Assembly: GCA_963770545.1 (NCBI GenBank)
Contig: CAVYQF010000031.1
Coordinates: 248,001 to 312,000, forward strand
Direction of reading: 5' to 3'
DNA length: 64,000 nucleotides
DNA from: RYN-230 sp963770545
GTDB taxonomy: Bacteria; Actinomycetota; Actinomycetes; Streptosporangiales; Streptosporangiaceae
The notes below the pieces were generated by a model. The model saw only the letters and a program-made list of their open reading frames with translations, did no database searches and was not told the DNA's origin. The translations under genes and the position numbers were made by a program. This document shows positions 35,853 to 43,623 of the stretch, one piece after another. Positions within the stretch are counted from its first letter, which is position 1. Each line of letters starts with the position of its first letter.

Positions 35853-36155
35853 ATGCTGATCATCGCGGGCGTCGAGGTCGATGAGGCGCGTCTGGCTGAC
35901 ATCTGTGACCGGTACGGGATCGCCGAACTCCAGATCTTCGGCTCGCAGGCCCGCGGAACTGCCAGCCCTGACAGCGACATCGACATTCTTTACACACTCC
36001 GCCCTGGACGCCGGCTGGGCTGGGAGATCGAGCAGCTCGCTGACGAGCTCGCCGAATTGTTCGGCCGCAGGGTTGACCTGGTGTCGCTCCGATCCCTGCA
36101 CCCGCTACTGCAGCCATCCGTCCTGGCCGAAGCCCGACCTGTATATGCAGCGTGA
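35853..36155 (+). CDS. mntA: MntA-type nucleotidyltransferase antitoxin
   Basis: The product has 100 residues. The minimal nucleotidyltransferase motif is FGSQARGTASPDSDIDILY (GS...DxD). In this toxin-antitoxin family MntA transfers AMP to a tyrosine of HepT and so inactivates it. Its end overlaps the hepT start by 11 bp. The C-terminal text LVSLRSLHPLLQPSVLAEAR is repeated at 50360-50440 in the dead second copy. Confidence 0.9.
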   Translation: MLIIAGVEVDEARLADICDRYGIAELQIFGSQARGTASPDSDIDILYTLRPGRRLGWEIEQLADELAELFGRRVDLVSLRSLHPLLQPSVLAEARPVYAA

Positions 36156-36492
36156 CATCCTCCTGCTCACCGAGATGATCGACGCCGCGGAGCAAGCACA
36201 CCAGCTTGCGGCAAGCGTCACGGTCAGTGAGCTTGAGGCCGACCGCCAGCGCCGGGACGCCCTGCTGTGGAACTTCACCGTGCTTGGCGAAGCCGCAGCG
36301 CAGCTTTCTGCCGACCTCAAAGAGCAGTTCCCGGACGTAGCCTGGCAGCAGCCAAGCAGGCTGAGAAACAGGATCGTCCACGGCTACTGGTCCATCGACC
36401 TCGAAGTCCTCCACACCACCGCCACCGACCAGTTGCCCGCATTCACAGGCGACCTGCGCCGGGTCCTCGCCACGCTCAGCAAGGACAGCTGA
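36145..36492 (+). CDS. hepT: HepT-type HEPN toxin
   Basis: The product has 115 residues. It is all-helical, with the HEPN motif R-x4-H-x-Y in RLRNRIVHGYWSIDLEVLH; the tyrosine is the site AMPylated by MntA in this family. MQRDILLLTEMIDAAEQAHQ at the N-terminus is typical. It is translationally coupled to mntA. It is an RNase-type toxin by family, likely stabilising the module between tRNA fragments R2 and R3. Confidence 0.9.
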   Translation: MQRDILLLTEMIDAAEQAHQLAASVTVSELEADRQRRDALLWNFTVLGEAAAQLSADLKEQFPDVAWQQPSRLRNRIVHGYWSIDLEVLHTTATDQLPAFTGDLRRVLATLSKDS

Positions 36493-36658
36493 ACGAGGAT
36501 CTACCGTCTTGAGTGACCGAGCGTCAGCGGACGATCAGAAGGCCAGGCCTGAACTCAGCTCCCTTGGTACGGGTCTACGACGCGGTGTGCAAATCTGCCT
36601 CTGATGTCGTTGCCTGCGACAGACGCTGACCTGCGGTGTCCTCCTCGTGCAGAAGGGG

Positions 36659-37303
36659 TCAGGAGTCCAGGTAGGCAAGGACGGCCAGGACACGGCGGTT
36701 GTCGTCGTCGGATGGCGGGAGGTCGAGTTTGGCGAAGATGGACGTGCAGTGCTTGCTGACTGCCTTCTCGGAGACGACCAGGCGCTGAGCGATGGCGCTG
36801 TTGGACCGGCCTTCGGCCATCAGCCCGAGTACCTCACGCTCTCGGCTGGTGAGCCGGGCGATCGGCTGCTGGCTGGCGTGCCTGGCCAGCAGCTTGGCGA
36901 CGACCTCGGGGTCCATCACCGTGCCGCCGCGGGCCACCGTGCGCAGCGCGTCGGTGAACTGCTCGTCGGTGAACACCCGGTCCTTGAGCAGGTAGCCGAC
37001 CCCGCCCGCCTGGTCGGCCAGCAGCTCACGGGCGTACAGCCGCTCGACGTGGGTGGACAGGATGAGGATCGGCAGCCCTGGTACCTGGCGGCGGGCTTCC
37101 AGCGCGGCTCGTAGGCCCTCGTCGGTGTAAGCGGGAGGGAGCCGGACGTCCACGATCGCGACGTCGGGCCGTTGGTTGACCAGGGCCCGTATCAAGGACG
37201 GCCCATCGCTGACGGCCTCGGCGACGTCGAAGCCGTGCTCCTTGAGCAGGCTGGCCAGGCCTTCGCGCAGCAGGAAGAGGTCTTCGGCTATGACGACGCG
37301 CAC
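36659..37303 (-). CDS. NarL/LuxR-type response regulator
   Basis: The product has 214 residues from a GTG. The receiver has VVIAEDLFLLREGLASLL, with phospho-acceptor aspartate in DVAIVDVRLPPAYTDEGLRA. The LuxR helix-turn-helix is LTSREREVLGLMAEGRSNSA with QRLVVSEKAVSKHCTSIFAK. It overlaps the kinase gene by 16 bp, so the pair is cotranscribed. Its target is unknown. Confidence 0.95.
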   Translation of the reverse strand: MRVVIAEDLFLLREGLASLLKEHGFDVAEAVSDGPSLIRALVNQRPDVAIVDVRLPPAYTDEGLRAALEARRQVPGLPILILSTHVERLYARELLADQAGGVGYLLKDRVFTDEQFTDALRTVARGGTVMDPEVVAKLLARHASQQPIARLTSREREVLGLMAEGRSNSAIAQRLVVSEKAVSKHCTSIFAKLDLPPSDDDNRRVLAVLAYLDS

Positions 37304-38352
37304 GGCACCTCGATGGCCACGATCGTCGGGCCGCCCAGCGGGCTGCTGATCGCCAGCACGCCGTCAAACGTGCCGAGCCTGCGCTCGACGCCGCGTAGCC
37401 CGGTGCCTCGCGCCGGGTCGGCGCCGCCGCCGCCGTCGTCGCTGACTTCGATCCGGAGTACTCCGGCTGCACACGCTGCCCGGATGTGCACGCTGCGCGC
37501 ACCGGAGTGCTTGGCGGCGTTGGCAATCGCCTCAGCCACCGCGAAGTACGCTGCCGCCTCTACTGGCGCCGGGAGGCGGCCCGGCAGGTCGATGTCTGCC
37601 GTGGTGGCCACCGGGGTATCGAGCGCGAGCGCTCGTATCGCGTCGCCGAGGCCACGCTCGGCCAGCACCGGCGGGTTGATCCCCGCCACCAGGCCGCGCA
37701 GCTCGGCCAGCGCCCGGGCGGAGTTCTCCCGCGCCGCGGCGACCAGGGCCATCGCGGCGTCCGGGTCGGTCTTGATCAGTCCCTCGGTGGCTCGCAGCGA
37801 GATGCCCAGCGCGATCAGCCGAGCCTGGGCGCCGTCGTGTAGGTCCCGTTCCACTCGCCGCAGTTCAGCGGCGGCAGTGCCCACGGCGTCCACCCGGGTC
37901 GCGGTCAGCCGCCGCACCCGGCTGACCAGTTCCGTGTTGCGCCTGGCCAGCCCGGAACGCGGGCCGATCGTGCGCGGCACCAGCCACACCCCGAAGGACA
38001 GCATGACCAGCCCCGCCGCCAGGTCGAACATGTTCGGCATCCTGCGAGTGAACAGCAGATCGTGGAACGGGTAGCCAGCCGTCGTGGCCGAGCCCGGGGC
38101 TGTGATGTTGCCGCGTAGGGCCAGGGCGAAAGCACAACATGCGAACCCGATCAGCGCCACTGCCAGCAGGTCCGCGGCCAGAAGCGGAACCAGAAGCGTG
38201 AGGGCAAAAGCTGCGGCAACACCGGCCAGCGTCCACGGCCGCACGCCCCAGTACAGGGTGCTCACCAGCATGACAACAGGAAACGGAGCGGCCCAGCGCG
38301 TGGCACGCAGACGCGGCGGCAGGGCCTCTACGAGAGTGCTCATGCCGTCCAT
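37288..38352 (-). CDS. NarL-type sensor histidine kinase
   Basis: The product has 354 residues from the ATG at 38352 (AGGTGG upstream). Four to five membrane helices (WAAPFPVVMLVSTLYWGV, LLAADLLAVALIGFACCAFA) are followed by HisKA_3 with the phospho-histidine in ERDLHDGAQARLIALGI. The HATPase has AIANAAKHSGA and DDGGGGADPARGTGL. It forms a two-component system with the overlapping response regulator. No periplasmic sensor domain of size is present, so it probably senses within the membrane. Confidence 0.93.
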   Translation of the reverse strand: MDGMSTLVEALPPRLRATRWAAPFPVVMLVSTLYWGVRPWTLAGVAAAFALTLLVPLLAADLLAVALIGFACCAFALALRGNITAPGSATTAGYPFHDLLFTRRMPNMFDLAAGLVMLSFGVWLVPRTIGPRSGLARRNTELVSRVRRLTATRVDAVGTAAAELRRVERDLHDGAQARLIALGISLRATEGLIKTDPDAAMALVAAARENSARALAELRGLVAGINPPVLAERGLGDAIRALALDTPVATTADIDLPGRLPAPVEAAAYFAVAEAIANAAKHSGARSVHIRAACAAGVLRIEVSDDGGGGADPARGTGLRGVERRLGTFDGVLAISSPLGGPTIVAIEVPCASS

Positions 38353-38576
38353 GCTGGTCCACCTGCCTAGAGACCGCCATGGACCAGCCTCCACACATTG
38401 GGGGTAGGTAAATGTCTACTAGCTCAGTGAGGCCACCGGGACCGGCCAGGCATGGCCAGGCCGAGCAGGCCACCGACGAGTACGATCAGGACGGCTCAGC
38501 GGGAATGCTCGCCTCGGTGGGCGCGCGCCTTGATAGAAGTCCTAAGGGCTGGTCGGCAAGGCGGGCTCGCGACTGC

Positions 38577-38804
38577 TCAGGTGCGGTAGGCATCTCGACG
38601 AGGGGGCACGTCTACGACCGTCACTATGCGGTCTTTGTCATCAATCCGGTAGATCACGCGATAAGTACCCCGGCGGGCACTGAACCTGTCATCCATTGGC
38701 GGGAGCAGCCTCTTGCCGATCCGGTGAGGATCGGCAAGCAAAGGCCCCGTGATGAACTCATAGGCAGCTGCCGCAACGGCCTCCGGAAGCGTCTCGCTCA
38801 GCAC
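38577..38804 (-). CDS. RelE/ParE-type toxin, N-terminus uncertain
   Basis: The C-terminal core RRGTYRVIYRIDDKDRIVTV followed by DVPPRRDAYR is the RelE fold. The frame stays open upstream through a plausible N-terminus (YELRTTSTVRRVLSETLP, to about 38850), but no start codon lies in that part; the first available start is the GTG at 38804, giving 75 residues. An ATG in the wrong frame (about 38830) suggests a lost base. Probably a decayed or mis-sequenced toxin. Confidence 0.7.
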   Translation of the reverse strand: MLSETLPEAVAAAAYEFITGPLLADPHRIGKRLLPPMDDRFSARRGTYRVIYRIDDKDRIVTVVDVPPRRDAYRT

Positions 38805-38923
38805 GCGGCGGACGGTGGAAGTCGTCCGCAGCTCATAGGGTTCTTCTTCGAGTTCACCGCTCGCTGCGCCTGGCGCCGCCTCAGCGCCTCGGCAAGTTCC
38901 TCACACGCAAATCCGCTTACAAA
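38798..38923 (-). pseudogene. Antitoxin C-terminal fragment upstream of the RelE-like toxin
   Basis: The frame is open from a TAG at 38924 and reads ACEELAEALRRRQAQR, a typical antitoxin tail. The N-terminal DNA-binding domain is missing, cut off at the terminator/tRNA fragment at 38931-38991. This implies the toxin is not controlled by its own antitoxin here. Confidence 0.5.
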
Positions 38924-38930
38924 CTACAAG

Positions 38931-38965
38931 CAGAAAGCCGGCCCTCTGTTCGAGAACCGGCCTCT
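38931..38965 (-). terminator. tRNA-type terminator next to fragment R3
   Basis: On the reverse strand GGCCGGTT, a loop, then GGCCGGC and TTTCTGCTT. It follows the 3' end of the tRNA fragment directly, as after a real tRNA gene. Its sequence differs from the terminators beside R1 and R2. Confidence 0.65.
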
Positions 38966-39012
38966 GGCCTGGTAGCGGGGGCAGGATTTGATTCCCTATG
39001 GAAGCTTGCTTG

Positions 39013-40556
39013 TCAAGCCGCGTGAGCCAGATTTCCGTGGTCGCCTGGGTGTGCTGTTTCCGGGCGTGCCAGCAGGCCCGCTGGCGGATGCCCGGCGGGC
39101 TGGTGCTGGCTGGAGGGCTGGTTAGGTGGCGGGGTTGACTGCCTTTCCCCGGGGCCGTGAGGATCGGGGGCGGGGAGGGTCGCCTCGCGGTGCGGCCCGG
39201 TTGTGGCCGCCTGAGGGGCTCTCCCCGTTATCTTGCGGCTGCGCCGCCGTTTGCGGACCTCCCCCGGGACGGTCCATTTCTCCGCGATGATCTGCCTGGC
39301 GTCTGCTGGGGTGACGGGCGCGCCGTTGTTGTCGCAGATCACGTAGGGGGCGCCGCGGTTCATGACGGCCCAGGCCCGTTCGGCGAGGTGCCCGGCGACG
39401 ACGCAGCAGGCCTTGAGGTGGGTGGCGCCGCGCTCGGTCATCTGCTGGTAGTAGATCCGGGCGAGCTGCGGGTCTTGCCGGCGGGCGGTGTCGGCGGCGC
39501 GGAACAGGGTGGAGCGCAGCAGGGAGGGCCCGGCTTTGCTCATCGGCTGGTCTTTGCGGTCGGTCTCCCCGGTCTCGCTGGCCCGCGGGGCGAGCCCGGC
39601 ATAGGACTTGAACCGGGTCCCGTCGCGGAAGCGGCCTGGGCGGCCCATGACCGCGACCAGGACCGGGGCGCTGATCTCGGCGAAACCGGGCAGGGACCGG
39701 GCCAGCTGCCCGGGGTCGGCCTGGCGGTAGTGCTGCTCGCGGGCGGCGGCGTGGGTCGCCAGTTCGGCCTGGATCGCGCGCAGCAGCCGGACCTCGGTCG
39801 CGACCTCGCTGGCCAGGGCCTCAAACGCCACCGCGGTGTGATCGCCATACAGGTCAAGGGCAGCGGTCACGGCAGCACGCCACTGGGCGGCGCGTTCCTC
39901 GCCCTGCTGGTGGCCTGAGGCGCTGGTGATCAGGACGGTGAGTTCCGCAGCGCCCGCAGCCAGCAGGGCCCGCGGGTCAGCGAAGTGTTCCAGCACGGCC
40001 AGGTCGGCCTTGCCGAGGTCGCCGGTCAGCGGGGTCATCGGCATCAGCTGGCGGACCAGGTCCTTGATCCGCACCTTGTGCTCGCTGGCGGCCCGGGTCG
40101 CCGGTCACAGGCCCGGACCCGGCGGTCCAGCGCGGCGGCGTCCGCGCCGGGCAGCTCGAGGCGCTGCAGCCCGCCGGGGTCGGCCAGCGGGATCCGGGCC
40201 AGCGTCTCCGCGTCGATCCCGTTCGATTTGGCGTGCCGGCGCAGGAACCTGCGCAGGTCCGCGGCCTTCGCCGAGGACACCCGGTAGACGTCGTGGCCGC
40301 GGCGGGCGAAGAACACCGCGATCGGCATCCACGCCGGGCCGGTCGGCTCGAACACCACCGCCAGCCGCGTTCCCTCCGCCGCCCCGTCCAGCGCGGCTTG
40401 TTCCACTAAAGCCAGCGACTTCACCGTCGGGACACACGAGGACCGGCAGACCAGCTGCCCGTCCGCCTCCAGCACCCGCACCGAATGCCGCGAGGCGATC
40501 CCCAGATCAATCCCGACCAGGCGCCTTCTGCCCGGCTGCCCGTCCTGCTGCTCCAC
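39013..40556 (-). pseudogene. IS110 transposase, one frameshift
   Basis: GTG start at 40556. The N-terminal DEDD domain is LVGIDLGIASRHSVRVLEAD and VFEPTGPAWMPIAVFFARRG, then KAADLRRFLRRHAKSNGIDA. Near 40105 a missing G shifts the frame; the remainder reads HKVRIKDLVRQLMPMTPLTG and SAPVLVAVMGRPGRFRDGTR, with the serine region SKAGPSLLRSTLFRAADTA. Rejoined, it has about 515 residues including a Pro/His-rich tail, longer than usual for the family. Confidence 0.85.
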
Positions 40557-40872
40557 CGGCTACCTTCCCTTCACGTCGTCGGACTCCATGCCTCCGGCGG
40601 CACAGCAGGCAGCAACCAACGCGCCACGGTCCCAGGGTTGGTGAGCCCGGCAACGGCTCCCATTCATGTGCTGCAACCGGCCCAGGCCCTTGCGGGCTGG
40701 GCCACTTCCTCATGCGGGTCATCCGTGGCCAGGCCAGCAGTGGCAATCAAATCCGCGAGGCCCGGCACAGGGTCGGCCTCAGAACCTTCGTCGTCGCCAC
40801 CTACCGGACTAGCCGGGGATGCTCATGCAACCCTGGAACCCCTGCGCTGATCAAGCACCGGAGTTCCTTACA
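40557..40872 (-). other. Left noncoding end of the second IS110, candidate bridge-RNA region
   Basis: About 315 bp with no credible coding frame, between the transposase start and the element end at the tRNA T-loop. It contains the GC-rich inverted repeat GGCCCAGGC/GCGGGCTGGGCC at about 40680-40702. Candidate for the guide RNA that directs insertion to tRNA sequence. Confidence 0.4.
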
Positions 40873-40967
40873 TGAACCTGCGACCTCTGGGTTACAAGGA
40901 CCGAGGCAGCGTTCAACACAGGCCCGCACTGCGCACCTATGTCCGGCATTGCCGGCCAGTCAACGGC

Positions 40968-41627
40968 CTAGCTGGGCTGAGAGACGCCGAACGCGTCCCC
41001 CAGGCTGGTGAGGTCAACCGAGTGCCCGACCTGCCCGGGCACATTGTCCAGGAACGGGCGCATCGCTTCGAGGGCGGTGAGGATTTCGCGCCCGACCTGA
41101 TGCGCGGACCGCATCGCATCCACGGAGACCAGGATTCCGCGGTCGCGGTACCACGCGAGAATGGGGGATGTCACCGCATCGTAGACGGCAAGGCGCTCGG
41201 TAATGATCTCGGTGGTGTCGTCGGAGCGATGCTCGAGCGCAGCTCGCGCAAGCAGCCGGCGCATGAGTTCCTCATCGTCGGCCTGCAGGTGGAGCGCGAC
41301 ATCCGCGATCATCGCCAGTTCGCGGCCGATCAGATAGAGTGCGCGGGCCTGGTGCATGTTCCGCGGGATTCCGTCCAGGACAAACCCCCATCCTGCCGCC
41401 TTGGCGGCGACCACCTCCTCCCGCACCATGTCAAGGACGATCTGGTCGGGCACGAGTTCGCCGCGGTCGAGATATTCCTGAACGGCTAGGCCCAGAGCGG
41501 TTCGCCGCGCTACGTGATCGCGGAGCAATTCACCAGTCGCAATGTGGGGGATGTCGAAATGCGCGGCGATCAGTGCGCCCTGAGTTCCCTTGCCTGCGCC
41601 CGGGGGCGCGATCATCAGTACTCGCAT
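40968..41627 (-). CDS. adk: Adenylate kinase-like NMP kinase, copy 2
   Basis: The product has 219 residues, equal in length to copy 1 and about 90% identical: APPGAGKGTQ, FDIPHIATGELLRDHVARRT, GWGFVLDGIPRNMHQARALY, and the same short LID. Differences are scattered and mostly conservative, so both copies look functional. It is preceded by the upstream flank also found near copy 1 and is followed by fragment R3. It is a duplicated module, not a tandem error. Confidence 0.88.
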   Translation of the reverse strand: MRVLMIAPPGAGKGTQGALIAAHFDIPHIATGELLRDHVARRTALGLAVQEYLDRGELVPDQIVLDMVREEVVAAKAAGWGFVLDGIPRNMHQARALYLIGRELAMIADVALHLQADDEELMRRLLARAALEHRSDDTTEIITERLAVYDAVTSPILAWYRDRGILVSVDAMRSAHQVGREILTALEAMRPFLDNVPGQVGHSVDLTSLGDAFGVSQPS

Positions 41628-41832
41628 AACTCAGCTCCTGGCGTCATCATCGCCTGCGGCCGTCCAGCAAAGTGGTGCGACTTTTGTTTTAAGCCTGCCA
41701 GCTGCCTGCATGTATGCCGCCCGGCGGGGCGGAGCACCCAGGGCCAGCGGCAGCCGCCATCTTCATCTGGCACCAGGCCGCGTCGGCGGCTATCCCCTCT
41801 TCGGCAGGTACACGCGGTGATCGTGCCCTGGA

Positions 41833-42180
41833 ATGCCTCCGCGGCCATCCCGACGGTCTCTGACAGCGTCGGTGCGGGTGGATGGTCAAGCCGATGTCGG
41901 TCGCGTCAGCGCCCATCTCGATCGCCAGCGCCGCCTCGGCGATCAGGTCGCCGGCGGAAGGCCCGACGATACGGCAGCCGATGACGCGTCCGTTGGTCTC
42001 GTCAAATAGCAGCTTCGTCATGCCCTCGTCACGGCAGAGCGAGAGCGAGCGGCCGGTAGCCGCCCAAGGAAAGACTCCCTTGCCGTACTTGACGCCGGCG
42101 TCCTTCGCCTCGTTCTCGGTCATCCCGGCCCAGGCACCCTCGGGATCGGTGTAGGCGACGGAGGGGATCACCCGCGCGAT
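41833..42180 (-). pseudogene. Dihydrolipoamide dehydrogenase C-terminal fragment
   Basis: The frame begins right after the adhP stop codon and reads VIPSVAYTDPEGAWAGMTEN and IVGPSAGDLIAEAALAIEMG, then the active-site HPHP region. One base is missing at about 41878; the other frame continues TLSETVGMAAEAFQGTIT. Only the dimerisation domain (about 115 residues) remains. The FAD and NAD domains are absent. It is a deletion remnant at the boundary of the duplicated module. Confidence 0.8.
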
Positions 42181-43194
42181 CTAGAACTGGAAGACCACGC
42201 GGGCCGGGACAGTACCGGCGAGGACGTCGTCGATGGATTGGTTGACCTCGTCGATCTTGCGGTCGACGGCGATCACCTTGGTGCGGCCGGCGGCGTGCAG
42301 GGCGAAGACGTCGGCGAGGTCGTTGCGGGTGCCGACGATCGAGCCGATGACAGTCTTGCCACTGATGACCGTGTCGAAGATCGGCAGACTCAGCGTCGCG
42401 TCGTCAGCGGGCAGTGCGACGCACACCAGGCGCCCGCCGCGGCGCAGCGACCGGTAGGCTTGGTCGAACGCCCTGGGCGACGCTGCGAGCGCGACGGCCA
42501 CGTCGGCGCCGCCGAGTGCCTGGATGGCCTCGACAGGATCAGTAGTCAGTGCGTTGACGACATGGTCGGCGCCGAGTTCGGTAGCCATCGTGAGCTTGTG
42601 GTCTTCGATATCTACTGCGATGACGAACCCGCCGGCGATGCGGGCGTACTGCAGTGCGAGGTGTCCCAGCCCGCCGACGCCGAAGATCGCGACCGTCTCG
42701 GCGGGGGCAACCCGGGCGACCTTGATCGCCTTATAGGTCGTCACACCCGCACACGTCAACGGCGCGGCGTCAAGGGAGGAGATCCCGTCTGGTACCGGCG
42801 AGGCGAACGCCGCGGGGACGACGGCGTACTCAGCGAATGTGCCGTTGACGGAGTAGCCCGAGTTCTGCTGCTTCTCACACAGCGTCTCCCAGCCGCTGTT
42901 GCAGTAGCGGCACTCACCGCACGCGTAACCGAGCCACGCGATCGCGACCCGGTCGCCGATCGCGCGGGTCCTCACGCCGGTGCCGAGCTTCTCGACATAA
43001 CCGACGCCCTCATGCCCGGGAATGAACGGCGGTGTCGGCTTGACCGGCCAGTCGCCGTGCGCGGCGTGGATGTCGGTGTGGCACAGCCCGCTCGTCTCGA
43101 TCCGGACTAGTACCTCACCCGCGCCGGGTTCGGGGACCGGAAGATCCTGCACCTGCAAGGGGGAGTGGAAATCCGTGACAACTGCTGCTCTCAT
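42181..43194 (-). CDS. adhP: Zinc-dependent alcohol dehydrogenase
   Basis: The product has 337 residues. Catalytic zinc ligands are in TSGLCHTDIHAAHGDWPVKP and the GHE motif (PFIPGHEGVGYVEKLG). The structural zinc lobe has GYACGECRYCNSGWETLCEK. The Rossmann motif is VAIFGVGGLGHLALQYARIA. It is closest to the AdhP/AdhT type that interconverts ethanol and acetaldehyde with NAD. Its ATG overlaps the DUF779 stop (ATGA), the last step of an aldehyde-alcohol operon. Confidence 0.95.
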   Translation of the reverse strand: MRAAVVTDFHSPLQVQDLPVPEPGAGEVLVRIETSGLCHTDIHAAHGDWPVKPTPPFIPGHEGVGYVEKLGTGVRTRAIGDRVAIAWLGYACGECRYCNSGWETLCEKQQNSGYSVNGTFAEYAVVPAAFASPVPDGISSLDAAPLTCAGVTTYKAIKVARVAPAETVAIFGVGGLGHLALQYARIAGGFVIAVDIEDHKLTMATELGADHVVNALTTDPVEAIQALGGADVAVALAASPRAFDQAYRSLRRGGRLVCVALPADDATLSLPIFDTVISGKTVIGSIVGTRNDLADVFALHAAGRTKVIAVDRKIDEVNQSIDDVLAGTVPARVVFQF

Positions 43195-43613
43195 GGTGTG
43201 CTCTCTTCAGGGGCGGAGGGAAAGGCATTGTCGCGCGGTGCGCTCGGCGGGCCGGGTGCGCCCGGCGAGACGCAGGCGGGGGAGCGGGTGACGAAGTGAA
43301 GGTTGTCCCCGGCTGCTAGTGAGAAGTCTTCGGGTTCGCCGTGGGCGACATCGAGCAGGAACTGTTCCTGGTGCCAGGCTTGATCCAGGCGCTTGTCGAT
43401 GTAGAACGGGCATCCGTCGATGTCGCCGAGCAGGACGTCGATGTCGCCGATGAGGAATTCCCCGACGGGATAGCACATCGGTGTGCTGCCGGCGCAGCAG
43501 CCGCCAGATTGGATGAACATCACCGGGCCGCCCCGGACCGCGCGGAGGCGACGGATCGCCTCGCGCGCGGCCGGGGTGGCGGTGATGCGGGCCAGGGCAA
43601 TCGGCTCCGACAT
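43191..43613 (-). CDS. DUF779 protein
   Basis: The product has 140 residues from the ATG at 43613; its AAGGAG site overlaps the aldehyde dehydrogenase stop. MFIQSGGCCAGSTPMCYPVG and FYIDKRLDQAWHQEQFLLDV followed by SLEA-like GDNLHFVTRSP are characteristic. DUF779 genes regularly neighbour aldehyde dehydrogenase genes, and the paired cysteines suggest metal or cofactor binding. The role is unproven. Confidence 0.9.
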   Translation of the reverse strand: MSEPIALARITATPAAREAIRRLRAVRGGPVMFIQSGGCCAGSTPMCYPVGEFLIGDIDVLLGDIDGCPFYIDKRLDQAWHQEQFLLDVAHGEPEDFSLAAGDNLHFVTRSPACVSPGAPGPPSAPRDNAFPSAPEESTP

Positions 43614-43623
43614 CACCGGCTCC

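Larger units (their letters stand above)
38989..40875 (-). mobile_element. Second type of IS110-family element, inside a tRNA-fMet T-loop
   Basis: The ends are fixed by the interrupted tRNA: TGA flanks both sides (38989-38991 and 40873-40875). The transposase runs on the reverse strand. The noncoding end upstream of its start is long (40557-40872, about 315 bp) while the downstream end is only about 20 bp, the opposite layout to copies A-C and typical of the IS110 subgroup whose bridge RNA precedes the transposase. Confidence 0.82.
38970..40894 (-). pseudogene. tRNA-fMet 3' fragment, copy R3, split by an IS110 element
   Basis: The left piece (38970-38991) and right piece (40876-40894) join to TGGTAGCGGGGGCAGG, ATTTGAACCTGCGACC, TCTGGGTTA, i.e. 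the same fragment as R1 with one mismatch. The break is in the T-loop (TTTGA/ACC). The right flank leads into adk copy 2 exactly as R1 leads into adk copy 1. Confidence 0.82.
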
